From NCBI GenBank assembly GCA_008921705.1, contig VFFE01007724.1, positions 4,290,699-4,354,698 of the forward strand: 64,000 nt of DNA, given 5' to 3'. The notes beneath the pieces were generated by a model. That model had not been told where the DNA came from. It saw nothing but the letters and a program-made list of their open reading frames with translations, and did not search any database. Position 1 is the first letter of the stretch, and every line of letters starts with the position of its first letter. The stretch is from Burhinus oedicnemus (Eukaryota; Chordata; Aves; Charadriiformes; Burhinidae). Of the stretch, positions 1-13,270 are shown one piece after another. The translations under genes were made by a program, and so were the position numbers.

Positions 1-3000
1 GATAAAGCTGATACACAGGTCTCGCTAAACTGTACGGCATTTACCCATCTTTCTGTTTCTGCTGAGATCCCCACAGATGCTAACCAACTCATTAAGATAT
101 CATCTCTGCTGCAGACACTGAAATTTGCTGACACGTAAGATCAGCAACAGATACTTTAAAAGAAAAAAATAAAGAAAAAACCTCTCACCACTTGCTACCA
201 TGAGGCTGACACAGCAGGACTAGTACCCACTGGTCCTGCACAGCACGTGACAAGGAAGGAGCACGAGCACTAGTCCCAGGTACCAGGCACAGCCTAGCTG
301 TTTCCAAATTCCCTGCTTGTCCCCATTTGCAGGGCATGCACCCTGCATTACGCAGTGGCAACTTCAGGCCCAGCCAGGGAAACAAGGTCATTGTCATCAT
401 GATAGCAAGCGAACACCGCAGCTGTGGACTGGCAGCCTCAGGCTGTGGGTGTCTTGATGGGACAGACTGCGATGCTCAAGAGATACGCAACTATCTGGCG
501 GTAGCTCAGCAAGCAGCATCATCCCCCGTTATGAATGAACTTGCCATACAAGACTATGCAACAAAAAATACAGAGCGTGGTTTCTCTCTCAGACTGCAGT
601 TTGGTCCAGAGCTACAAACTGGCTGTGAAAGCCAGAGAGGAAGTCTGATTCAAAAGCTTCTGAAAGGGAAAGATAAAAACCAAACCATACGGGTGCTCTA
701 AGAGCAAAGTGTTAACTCCATCTACACTTTTCTGATAATGCAGCCAGGTAAACAGCAGCATTGATCACCTCCCACAGTGGAAGTGGGCAGCATCCATCAT
801 AAGAGTCTGAACAGCAGAGGTTAAGAGGTGCATTGCGGGAGCCTGTCTTGCATTACAAAAAAGTTAGTGAATTAGTCATAGAGATATTAGCAAAAGACAG
901 ACAAGGCTGGAGAACACTTGAGCACGATGCCAAAACCCACAAGCCACTCAATGGCTCTGCTGTTTTGCGAGCGAAATGGTTATTCATGCCATTGAGACCA
1001 AGAGTGACAGCACTGACAAGATTTATCAAAGATGATCTACTCTGGACTCAATGAAAAATTGCCACAGTAAAAACCCTGCCAGCTCTGCTGATGTATATTA
1101 TCTTTATTAGAAAGGCCCCTCTGATAACCAAATTCAATAGGAGTTTTAGCAATTCATTTCTTCATATATACTTCTGTATATGAATTCAGCACAAAGAGAT
1201 GGAACGGGAGCTTTGGAAAAACATCATTATATTAAATCAGGGCTACATTTGTCAATGGGTGCAGCAAAGAGGAAGGTTTAAACTAGCAGTTTTTCTGCAA
1301 AGCACATTTATAAACAAGATGGTATACTACTAAAGTGCCTGTGTTACCCCTGGAGTTTGTATTTAGCCCCCCCTTAGTCCCAATAAGTGAGATGCAGTAT
1401 GGGGAGGCTGATGCCATTGCCCTCAGGGTGCAGTAGTGTTCTTCATTGTTCATTTTTCTTGACCAAAACCTACACATGTTCTGAATTAGACACAAAAAAA
1501 AATAAAAGCAAGAAACTTTACTAACAGAAAGTTAGTGAAGCAGGATGGACCAGGATCCACCATTCCTCCCTCTGAGTTTTCCCACCAAAGCTGCTGGGTC
1601 ACGAGAGGGCAGGCTCAGCTGTAACAACGAGTGCCGTCTCCCTGCCAAGCAAGGATGGGAAACAGCAATAACTGTCACTTCCAATTTTCTTTCCAATATG
1701 ACAGTGCAGAGGTATGAAAGGAATGGTTTGCCCCAGCTGCTCTCCCAGGGTAGAGCGGTGAGATGCAGCACCGGACATTCCCAGCACACAAGAGCTCAAA
1801 GTGCCTCTGTGCTCCCAACCTGTGGCTTCCCCAGACCTTGGCTTTGTGACTGCCGCTTTGCACAAGCACTGGGCAAGCTCCAACGTGGAGCAAAGCAAGG
1901 CTGGAAAGCTGAAAAGCAGCAAAGAGATGGCTCTTGTTGGGATGAGGGATTCCCCAGCAGCATCTATCCCAGTCAGCAAATCCACTCCTCAAGCTCCGAT
2001 GCACATGACGCATGCAGCAAGGCATCAGGGATGGCCAAGGGGACAGCGTGAGAAGCAGGTCCCCTACAGCACACCCTCCATGCCATGAGGCTTTCCCATC
2101 ACCAGGGGGCAGCTTGTTGACCATCCCCAGGCTGTCCTTGGGCACAGGTCATTTCTGACCTGGGCATGGCAGGAGCACTTCAGAATGCCATCCTAAGCAT
2201 ACAGAGCGTAAGCTGTGATACGAAGCACTGTACAGCAAGTGAGAACCCTGCCTTCACACGGGCTGGTAGGCAGCTGATTCTCTCCATTGTCTGATCCAGG
2301 GAGGTCCAAGAGAGCTCCCTTTGTGGCATGCAAAATTATGAGATTCAGGCAGAAGCAGCCAGGGATAGCTTTGAATTCTCCCACAAATCCCCCACCTCCT
2401 ACAATCTGCCCTAACACTGGCACTGTTCATCATCTCAGCACAGCTCTCTTCTGTTCTTTAAATTGGGTCCGAGGAGCCACAGAGCTGTTAAGGGAGGACA
2501 GCACAGTGGCTGCAAGAGAGGGAGCTGGTGAACTCCATAAGCATCCTTAGCATCCTCCTGCTGAATCATACCCTTTCTCCAGTGATGGGAAACTCTTTAG
2601 CTAGGGGTTTTTTTAGGACAGAAGGGGCTTATTACATAAAACCAGTTCAACCCCCTGCAATACATGAGCCAGCATGTTCCAGCTGGCAGCAATATTTCAG
2701 CTGTGCCCTTTGGAGAGGGGTCAGAGCCACCCCGACAGCACTGCCTGCTGTGCATGGCAAGGTGCTCAAAGCCCGTGCAGCCCCATCCAGGCAGGGGAAG
2801 GGGACATACAGGCAGCGTGCAGGCCCCAGAGAAGGTGGGTTTCCAACTCCCACATGGTCTTGGAGAGGAGGATCTGGTCCACATATAGATCCCTGCACAG
2901 ATCACCACATTTCCTGCCTTTCAGAAACCCGGTAGCAAATCGCACCTAAGAGTAAATCTCTGCGCTCAAACCCATTGGTTTCCACAGCTGCTCATTCAGC

Positions 3001-6000
3001 AGCCTAAGAACAGCAAAAATTAAGAGTTCATGCACAAGTTCAGTGGTATCCCCCGGCGCAGCAAGATAGAGCTTTTAGCAGTAAGGTCACACAGAAATTC
3101 CCAAGTTTGCCATGCAACATCATCCCACTCCTGCACAGCCTTACAGGACTCGCAGAGCAGCAAGCAGCATCTCTTGTTTAAATCTGCGTGCATCTCAGTG
3201 CATTAATGAAGTTCTCAGCTCTCCGTCTACGTTAAAAGGACATACTACACTACACTTTAAAGGGTCAGGAAGAGAGAGTGCAACAGCCTTTGACTTCTGG
3301 CAGCAAGTTACTCATTTAAGCCTCACCACAGAGGCATTCCGTATGGTGCTGAAGGCCTAAAGTCTACCTAATCCTGCTGCTGACCTAGAGAGATCTTTAA
3401 ATGCAGAGAACTGCACCATATTTATAAGCCATGAACCACCAACTTGGCTGCTCCTCAGTCTGTACCGAGAGCCACAGGCCAGCATTTCCCAAGCCCCAGC
3501 CCCTCCTTTCCCCCAGGCAGGGCTGAGGAGGTGTGCATGCACACTGCACCCCCAAAGCAGCAGGTCTGCCAAAAAAATCAGTGTTTCAGACCAGTAAATC
3601 CATCCCCTTTGACCTGGGAAGAAGTAGACATAACCCAGAGATGGTATTAAGGCAAGCCTCACGGTATAGACAAACAGCAACTTGATTTTAGTGTCGTAAT
3701 TTTACCACTCGACAAATGGCCAGTTTTGCTAAATTGCATGTCTAATCCTCCAGAGAGCCAAAGACCAACAAAACTTGCAGTACATTGTTATTGCGATGGA
3801 TGGCTGAGGAAAAACACCTTACAGACCTGGGAGTCTGTCCCATGCGAGGGGAGGCAAAGAGTCTCGGGGATAGTGAGTGACACGACGCATTTAACTAAAA
3901 CTGTGCTGGAAGAAGAGGAATAAGGGCCAACAGACCTGTTGTTCTAACAAAAAGTTTATCACGGTCTCTGTGGAAATGAGGTGTCCTTCCCTGCACCAAC
4001 TGGCAAACATGAAGTGACAAGGCGAGTGGATTGACTGGAATCCCAATTACACAGCACAGGGTTGGACAGCAAGGGCACTTCAAAATCCTTAAGACGCAGT
4101 TTTAAACAAAAGGCTAAAATGCAAATCTCACTTCTTGCTGGCTAGAAAAGAATAAAGAATTTCCTGCAACGGCCTCTGAAAGATTAGGCCCGTTATTGTT
4201 AATGCTGTGTAAGAAGTGGACATTAATTAATGCTGAATTGCAAAGAAATTCCAGTAGTATCACATATTTCACTCCTGCCGCTGCAGCAATGAACTCATTA
4301 TGAATAAAGAAATTAAAAACATATATCAGAAGGCAAAGTTAATGATTTTCCACTTATTATTAAGTGTGAGCAAAATATGCCACTGGACTAGAATGAAAGA
4401 GGAGGAATGTAGCTCAGCTTTTGCTATAGGATAAGATCACAGCCCAAAGCACATCCTTTGCTGAGAACGAAGTGTTTATCAAGTGATTTCTAAGATACGC
4501 ACTGTGACCTTGAGCCAAACACTTAACATCTGCCACCCAGTAGGTTCTCTATCTACAAAACAGTAACAGCAGCACTTACCTCCTGCAAATTCAGAGCCAA
4601 ATTCAGGGTGTGGGGACCACTTTGCTGCTCTGTCCTTGTGCAGTGGATGCTACAACAGTTGTGAACATCCTTGAGACTCCTCCAGCCACAGCAAGGAGAT
4701 GGTGAAATCACCTCTCAGGGCAGCACAGGTGGGTATTTAGGAGCAGTCCTGGTGGAACCCAAGACACCTGGGCACGGTGGCTGGCAGGAGCACCGAGAAG
4801 CCCAGCAAGGGGTGGTTACAGCCCATCAAGGGAAAATTGGGCTCAGAGGAAGAGCCAAAGGTGAGACAATACCAGCTGAAGTGGATGAAGCAGACCAAGC
4901 GGTTTAGGGTCAGTCAACCAAAATTGTATTTGTGCTGCCAGAAGGGGGTCAAGGCTTCTTCTATTACCAAAGATTAAAAAACCCAAAGGTGTGGGATTGC
5001 ATAATCATCCTTAAGCACAAGCACCAAAGCCACAGCAGCAGTAAATCAGTGATGCTGCAAGGACACCCGAGAGTGGCTCAGCTCCATGAGCAGACCTGGC
5101 CCAGGGACATCAGCTCTTTTCTTCAGCATTTGCCCGTTCCCAAGACATCTGTCACCTTGCAAATTAACCCAGGCTGACACTCAGCGAGGCACGTCTGCAG
5201 CTGCAGTGAACCTTTCCTGCAAGTTCCCATCTCAGATATTTATTTCGGTAGTTCTTGCTTTCGTATCTTTACTATTTTTACTACTTCCATTAGTCTTTTT
5301 GGCTTGAACTGAGCAGTTTGCCTTCACATTATTTCCATCATTGCTCTGCGCGTATCTGATACGTGTGTCAGCGACTGTGAAATTCCACAAAGCTTAGCTA
5401 AATCCATGTTGTCTGGTAAATAACAGCAGCGTGTCCCCCTGTTCAAAGAAAATGATGAGAGGTTTATTAATGTAGCATCAGATGAATTTCTGCTTTATGT
5501 AATTATGCATTGAATTTAAAAAGAGATGTCATGCAGGCAATCTTTAGAGTCATAATAGACAATCTGTAAGAAAGAACAAAGGAAAATAATTTTAATAAAA
5601 CATTACGCCCTAAGCAAGAAATATGCTTCATGTATCATACATGAGAAAAGATAGTTATTTGATGTAAAACGGAATTGTGACCTTGCTGCAGGAGCGTTCA
5701 TTACCTAACGCCGCAACAAGCAAATTAATGGATTTTGGAATGGTGCAAATAATAGTAATAACAATCATTTTGGTTCCTGGCATTTGCTTGCTGACAGCCA
5801 GATTTAGCAGCAAGTGTTTTGTATTATTATTTATAAAAGGGATTGCAAATAGAATGCCACATAACCTCAAAGACATTACAGGAGCATGTGTCTAGTGCAA
5901 AGGTATTACACATGAGCAATCCAGGTTTTGTAAGTGCTTATAAGCCAAGCAGTGGAATTCCAGAAACAAAACACTGGCTGCCAGAAGCGTATATGCTTTA

Positions 6001-8112
6001 TGCAAGGACACGTATGTACGTAGCACTATCAAGTATGTGTCAATCCAGCATTTGAATCCCTACATAGGAAGGTTATGATTATGGTTACTATGGAAATTAC
6101 TCATGCTGTTTCACATGCATTTTGCACGTGATAAACAGTTGTGTGATAATAAGCCTGATGATATTGTTTAAGGGAACTGGGGAGGTGTTGAATTGTCAGG
6201 TCTGGACATCGCCCTCTCTGCAGAGCATCTCTCCCTTGCTAAGCAATAAGGGTTGTCTGAATTATCTCCTCCAGTAGGTCCCAGTTCAGTTCTTGGCCCT
6301 TCTGGGCTGGACCGGAGCTGCCCGGAGCCCTGCCCCAGCACCCCGCTCTCCAACACGGCAGCGCCTCAAAATACCAGCAGCAAATTTGCTCTTTAGCAGC
6401 CGATGGAGAAAGTTTGCCCTTCCCACCCCCTCAGCCAGCCTGTCTGCAAAGCACCGGGAACGGGCCGCGAGAATGATGTATGTGTTATTTGGGGTGAAAA
6501 TTTACTGCAAGAGTGACTGCTGCTCCCGGAGGGGTTGGGCAGATAGGGAAAAACTGATAGTTTCGCAGTGACAGAGCGAGCGCCAAAGCGCTCTGCCCTG
6601 GCTGAAGGATGTGCTGCCAAAAATTAAGAAAGGGAGTAGGAAACACTGTATGAGGGTTTTACCTCAATAGACCTGCACAGAACCTAAATCAGGCCTTAGG
6701 AGCAGCTTGCCATGGAGCAAGTGTTCTGCAAGGACCTGACGGGATTGCCTTTATTTTTCAACAAAGATCACAAATAGGTTTCTAAAACACCTTGATGTGT
6801 TTAAAATGGTAAAGTTATTAGGCAAGTAGGTACAATAAAAGAAATATCTTTGCAAATGGAAAGCCCCCAGGCATATACGCCTTCAAAATTCTATTGGAAT
6901 TTTAAACCCTGATAATTGCTTTGTAATGTAAGCAATTGCATTACGAGCGTGAACGCCGTGGCCGTACCTCCAGCTCTGGCTTCAGTCGTTTCCCTCAGCA
7001 AAGTACCCTCTGATTGCAGTAGGCTTAAGTGTAACTCATGGCGTAACCGATTGCATACGCTCAAGTGAGCGCGTTTAATGGTCAGACCTGGCTTCTCTGT
7101 CGTTGTCTGTGCAAGACGGGCAGAGGGAGAAAGCCCCACGCCATGGGGCAGCGCCGGGCACTGGCTCAAGCCCTGCCAGCCAGGAGCCCGTCCCGCTGGG
7201 AGCGTGGGATGGCAGCTCTCCCCAAAAGGGAGGGCACCACACAGCTTTCCATCTCTAAAGCCGTGATTTATTAGAATGCCACTAGAGCAAGGCAACTTTT
7301 CTAACAGAGAAAATTTCCCTTCTCTAAGTGAAACAAATTAAAACGGAGAGGGCTGAAAACAAACCTGGCTGCACCCTTGAAGGCTGTCCTTTCTTTCAGG
7401 CTTGCTCTGAATTGAGCTGCTTCGGAGGCTGTGTCTAACACATATGGGATCTCCCCTGGGTCCCAGACATTCCTTCTCACCCATCACTACCCAGGCTGAT
7501 GCCCGGCAGCTGGCAAGGGAGCCCAGCTGCCCCACACTCAGCCTCCTTGGCCCCGGGGATGGTGGCCAGGGCAGAGCCAACGAGCCGCCTTCCTCCCTGC
7601 CACCACTTCTACGGACTAATGCACACAGTAAATCATCAGCAAACAAACAAACAACCCCACTGTGTCACAGAGGGACTAAAACTAGCAGTGAAATTGCCTG
7701 GAGGTACAAGAGCGGTTAAATTTGGTACGTGGCAACCAGCAGCTCCCCAAAGCCAAAACAGGAGCTGCGTGCAGCCAGGCTCATGCGAGCCGTGGCCAAA
7801 GCGCTGTAGGTGACCCACCTTATAGCTGGCAGGGTCCTCTGATGAGTTTGCTGCTTATGCTTTCCATAGAATTTGGGCTGAAAATATTTGTGGTGGGTGC
7901 CTGCCGCAGGCTGAGTTTCAGGGAGGGGAACACTTCACAAAACCTCTTTGCGGTTTCCGAGTGGCAGGCTGGAGAGGAAACGCCGTGTTTTGTCCATGTT
8001 AGAGGCTCTGAAGCATTTAATTGAAAAGCTTTAGCAACCCTGTATTTTAGGAGGAGGAGCTGGGAATTTGGCAGGAGGGTTTTGGTATCAAAAGTGTGCC
8101 TTTTGCTATTTC
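1..8112. other. Non-coding flank or 5' intron, left of the gap
   Basis: No exon is supported. The open frames here are short and lack family signatures. The stretch includes a MIR-like fossil at about 4498-4590, two AT-rich segments that resemble conserved non-coding elements (about 4160-4390 and 5440-5900), and a moderately GC-rich part at about 6290-6600. Otherwise it reads as ordinary single-copy sequence. Confidence 0.6.
4498..4590 (+). repeat. MIR/CORE-SINE-like fossil
   Basis: The segment reads TGTGACCTTGAGCCAAACAC then TTAACATCTG, a gap, CTATCTACAAAACAGTAACA and CTTACCTCCTGCAAA. It follows the MIR consensus in order: TGTGACCTTGGGCAAG, ACTTAACCTCT, CATCTGTAAAATGG, TACCTACCTCA. MIR-type SINEs are ancient in amniotes, and birds keep few, diverged copies. 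The match was made by eye against a remembered consensus. Confidence 0.55.
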
Positions 8113-8135
8113 GGGGGGGGGGGGGGGGGGGGGGG
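8113..8135 (+). repeat. Poly(G) tract of 23 bases
   Basis: An unbroken run of 23 G directly precedes the assembly gap. Such runs can fold into G-quadruplexes and often break polymerases. It may also be partly a sequencing artefact. Confidence 0.85.
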
Positions 8136-8138
8136 ACA

Positions 8139-8158
8139 NNNNNNNNNNNNNNNNNNNN
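8139..8158. other. Assembly gap (20 N)
   Basis: Twenty unknown bases sit between a G23 run plus ACA on the left and a T24 run on the right. The round number suggests a placeholder gap, so the true missing length is unknown. The flanking homopolymers are a likely cause of the sequencing dropout. Confidence 0.97.
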
Positions 8159-8182
8159 TTTTTTTTTTTTTTTTTTTTTTTT
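8159..8182 (+). repeat. Poly(T) tract of 24 bases
   Basis: A run of T starts directly at the right edge of the gap and ends before ACTGCCACTG. Read on the minus strand it is an A24 tail, so a retroposed element ending in the gap is possible but not visible. Confidence 0.85.
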
Positions 8183-11100
8183 ACTGCCACTGACATTCCT
8201 TTAAGTTCAAATCTGATTCAGGATTAGACCAGCAATTGAAATAAAATGGAAAAGCCACAGAAAAGCAAAAAACCCCCACCTCTGCTAGCAGGCATACCCT
8301 TGCCACCCGCAGGCAGGCAGCCCCGTGCCCACCCCGGGCTGCCAGCACCCGGATCCATGCACCTTATCCTGCTATAAATAGCTGCAGCCACCTTTGCTCC
8401 ATTTCCCAAAATAGAAACACATTGCAAAGGATATAGGAACAGCAAAACGCTGTACATGAGCTTACGTTTTTTATAAATATGAATTTGTAACCAAAACCAC
8501 CCGAGGTAGGCAATAATACAGCCGAGGAGATGCTCTCTGCAGGCACCTTCAGGGGAACCAACCGACGGCTGCAGGCACCATCTGGGGGGTGAGGAACAAG
8601 CAGGTTTTGATGCTTTTCCACTTTTTCCTGCACCAAGCTCCAAGTCACAACAGTGTGATTAAAATGTGTAACAAAAAATTGAGATCTGCCCCTCTGGCTG
8701 CTCCAGAGCTTCAGCGAGGGTAAACAGTCCATCTTCAGGTCTGCCCACCACCTCCACGGGGCAAGGACAGGCATCCCCTGCTCCAGGAGAGTCCCGTGGT
8801 GGGACATGGCACCTGACGCTCTGCTTGGGGGAGATGCAGCTCCTGCTACCCCTGAGCAAAACAAAAATGAACCCGATTTTCCCAGGCTGGTGGCTTCAGC
8901 CACACCGTGGTCACAGAATAACACGGGGTATCAGAGACCCCAACACCAGGCACCAGTGCTATTGGACCTGACCTCCCTCCAGCCAGGGACCCTGGAGACA
9001 AAGCCAGCCAGGATGTGCCCCATGGACATCCCTCCCATCAGGGGCTCCCTCTGCTTCCCAGCTTCCCTCCCACCAAGAGGCACAGGCGTGGAGATCTGAG
9101 AGCAGCAAAAGCTTTGCTCTTTCTTTCAAGCTTCAGAAATAAAACTAAAAGGCAGGAAGAAGGCGGAGGAGAGCCTTCCCCTTGTATTTCCCTTTGGGTC
9201 TGAAACAGCAGCACCCGGCAAGTCGGGACTTGCCTGCCCTCCCACAGCTCAGCACCCAGAGTGGCAGTGGGAGAGTGGGATGGGGGAACGGATGAGCATC
9301 TCTCTCCCCTTTTATCCCAGATCGAGGGGGGAGAGTCAGGCCTCGCTTATCAGAACTTCCATTATCTAAAAACCCATCCCTTGCCCAGAATGAGGTCACG
9401 TTCCTGGCATGGGTCAACTGCATCAATATCGAGCTTGATTTTCTTAACATTCATTTACCAGAAGCAGTTCCTCACCGCCCATATTACTTGGCAAGCGGAG
9501 GTTTGAGCACATTAGGCTTTGCTGGTAGGGGCAGCACACTGACACCCCAGCTTTTGCCCACTGAGATTTAAACACCTTGAAACCACAGGTCTGAATCTGA
9601 GAAGGGCTGGATCAGGCCTCCCCAAGCAGAGTACGCAATCCTGGGTTTCTCCTGCCCGGATATTAGAGATGCCACAACACCTTATGGGAACACAGATTAT
9701 TGTCCCAAATCGCCGACACTTGGGATACACAATAGCCCTGCTGCCAGAGCTGCCTGCGGGAGCCTTCCTCCAGCTGCTGGGCACTTCCCCAGGGGTGGCC
9801 CAGCTTTAACGGTAAGCTCAAAAGCTTCTTGCAGGGATAAAAGACACCTCATGGATCTGGTGTTTTGCTGCCATTTGTTGTAATAGTTCAAAGGAATTAG
9901 TGCCTTGGGACAGAAAGGACGTAAGGCCAGTGAGAAAATAGGGAGAGGAAGGTGACTTGCCCGGTCTCAGCTGTGGACCTGCCCTGCGCAGGACCATCCT
10001 CCTTCTGTTAGCTTCTACCAAGAGCCGCCTGAAGGCTGCTGGAAGGGGTTTCCATAACAATTCTAGGAAAGATATTTGATTCCTAACTTATCTGGTGAAA
10101 GGAAAGCAGCTCAGCTGCACCCATGTTAGAGTTGTCTGTCTGTCCCCTTCTCCATCCCGGTGGGCTCAGCCTCACACACGGCAGCGCTGTTCCACTGGCG
10201 CAGGCACGGTGCACACAGGGAGTCGGAGCTTTCTGGCTGTGGGTGTGCAGGACACGTGCAGCATGAACACTCATTTCTAGCCCCGTACGATTGCCTCGTC
10301 CCTCTGTGACCCCGGGCAGCTCTCACCGCAGAGCTTGGGCATTCATGGGTCAAACTCTTCACTTACACTGACTTTTTGAACACAATTACCACCTATTTCA
10401 AACACGAGGCAAAGCATTCTTAACTTTTCCAGCAACACTGGCTCCCAGAAAAAAGAACCCAAACCACCAAACAAACTTTCAGCGAGCACCTTCCCCCCAA
10501 CTCGAGCAGCAGCCGGAGCAGAGGCAGTGCTTTGCCACGCACCGATGGGGGGGTCAGGCAACGGGGGCTCGTTACCAGAGCAGGAGGGCTACGAAGCAGC
10601 ATCAATCACGCTGAGCACACCTCCCCCAGAAAGTCACCCTCTCTCTGAATCTTTGTAATTGGCAATCAGTCCCACACAAGGCCAGAAGTCTGGCTTATTA
10701 AAGCATGAACTGCCAAGCCCCTCGTTAGATGCCGACAACATTTTCTCCTGTGGGATTATTTGCCCTGCAGACAGGGTTACTGGCCCCGGAGCAGCAAAAA
10801 GGATTTCTAGCAGAGATGGGGCAGCCAGGGCACGTTTCCTACCCATGGGGTGACACCGCGCCGTTTCATGGAGAGGCTGCTTCCCACACACGTCAGAAAA
10901 TATCCAGTATAGCTGCATGCACACAAGGCATACGTTCCTGTATAAAGTATCTATGTGGTGTAGCTCCTCTTTCTGCTTTCACTGTATTTTATCTTTAAAT
11001 TAGGAGAGCTTTTTTGTAACAAATCATCAGAGAGGAACAGCTAGTTACCAAGGAGATTCTCTGATGAATCAGAGACTGACTGGTATAAGATCTAGGCAGG

Positions 11101-13116
11101 CTGTAGCTTCTTAATTCGTGAGACCTTACGTTTTAAACAGGGGGGAAAAAAGATCCTATCGCAACCAACCGTGGACCACGCCAGCAAAAGCAGCTTTTAT
11201 TTTTGCCATAGGAGCAAATAGCAAGCGCACAGCGTGGGAAGCCAGGGAGCAGCCCGAGATGAACGGGAGCATCTCTCCAGCGCGCTCTTGACTCAGAAAA
11301 GCAAATACCACCCAAGGACAAAGTGGTCCGATGGAGGTGACTGAGGGAAAGGCTGGGAAGCTCCCAATTTCACACCGGCACGAGCAAGGATCCGCAGGGT
11401 CGAGCAAGCGCTGGAGAAAAAGCTGCACGCCTGCTTCCACGCAGCCCTGGCATTTTGGAAAGTAAAGCTTGCAGAGCCAGGCAAGGTGCTGCCTATCTGT
11501 GGGCTCAGCACAATAGTGGGATTGCCCCATCCCCAAGCCCGCTTTCCTGCCCGACTCCTGCAGTTTTCCTCTGAGGAGCAGGTGAGAGGAATGAATTTTT
11601 CCAAGTGACAGCGAAGGCACCGACCCCACGCCGAGGATCCTGCCCTCGCGGGGAAGGGCATCATGCCCCAGAGGAGCCCAGGCAGCCAGGGATGCACAGG
11701 CAGAACGGATGGGAAGAGGAGTTTTTATAAAGGTGGGGATAACAAGGAGCTTCGTGAAATAAAGTTTGGAGAGAGAAAGCTCAGCTGTCTCGGGCTGACT
11801 TTATTCAGAGGGTCTTTACACCCACTTCCTTCTGGCAGCTCATTTCTGAATAATTACTGAACACTGGTGCTTCGCCTCTATTTAAAAAGCACAAAGTAAT
11901 TAAAACTGCCTGGGAACTGCGAGAGCAATGAGAAATATTTGGAGACATCAAGAGACAAGATACACGGAAACCTCCTGCTTGTAGATAGGCTGTTTTCCCA
12001 AAGGCGGAAACTACAGAAGTATGTAGATGAGAGGGAAAATCTCCCTGTCAGATCCCATTGAAATCTCCATTTTGGGCACTGCTGCTCCACTGCTGCTAAG
12101 GTAAACCTGATCCTTACCGGGGGAAGCTGCAGGATGCGCCGAGGCATTCGGGATGGGGATGGTGCCAAGAGCTTAGACGGGCTGCCGTAAAGTATCGGGG
12201 ACTGAAGATTAAAGTGTGTGTTAGAGCAAATTCAGGCTTTACTGCTAAATGCACCCTGGAAAAGGGTTTCGTAGGGGCGGTTACGTCTGACAAGAAGCCG
12301 GTGCGAGCCAGGCTTTAACTGAGGATTCAAGTGAAGGACATTTTATAGGCAGTTTCAAGTGTGTTTTACGATATAAATTACACTAGCTCATCTGAGGAAC
12401 GAATTAGGTGTTGGTAGCATTTGTGGGCTTACAGTAATATTTTAGTGATGCATATTGTAATATTATTATGGGGGGACACTTAGGTGAATAACCTGTGGGC
12501 CTCTTGTTTGGAAAGCAAAATACTCCAGAACGCTGCGGTAGGGACTGAAACCAGCATACAGGGGAGGGAAGGGGCACAAGAAACACTCACTGATAACAAG
12601 CTGCTTTCAGCACCACAAAAAAAAAAGAAAAAAGAGAAATTGTCAGGAAATTCCAAGCCCTGTCTCACAGTCGCTAGGTAACTCACTGTCCGTCCCCCCG
12701 CCAGCTTCCCACAGAGCTCACTTGCTGCACCTCCCAGCTGTGCCAGGCAAAGTAAAGGTGTAGTAGGAGCAAATTAAAACAGGCTGCCAGCTTTCATACA
12801 CTTAATGGGCTATTAGGTCTTATTTGACTTCGTATTTATGATCTTTAGTCACTTTAGGCTAACTTTGATGTCATTTATATGTTTGCATTTCAAACACAGG
12901 AGGGCTGAGGAAGCAGTACCTGCACACAAACTTCCCACAGGCAGAGCACAAGTTTCCACCCACTTCCCAGCTCACAAACACTGTGCTATGCCACAACAGT
13001 GCCGTTATTCCAGCCTTGGGCTGATTTGGGATGTCCGCATTCCCCAGAAAGCATTCAGGGTTTGGTTTTCCTCAGTGTTTACAAAGCAGCAGCTGCTGGA
13101 ACGTGACCCATACCTT

Positions 13117-13270
13117 ACACAGTGCTTTTAATCCGAGAATAGCGAATGGGCAGGTTAGGGATTTACAAATGGAGAAACTGAGGCAGGGAGCATCTCAATT
13201 TGGAGAAAAACCTGCAGCTGAACAGGAAGAGTGTCTAGGTAGGAACTTAAGTCTTTGCTTCCACTGCTTT
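13117..13270 (-). repeat. MIR-like fossil, reverse orientation
   Basis: The plus strand shows ATTTACAAATGGAGAAACTG then AGGCAGGGAG, resembling the reverse-complement MIR motif TTTACAGATGAGGAAACTGAGG. About 65 bases on is GTAGGAACTTAAGTCTTTGC in place of the MIR end near GGGATTCGAACCC. The order and spacing fit an old MIR in reverse, but divergence is high. Confidence 0.45.

Noticed and set aside
8364..8924. 186-codon open frame, minus strand
   Set aside because: No recognisable motif and no conserved-looking neighbours. It probably arises by chance next to GC-rich sequence.
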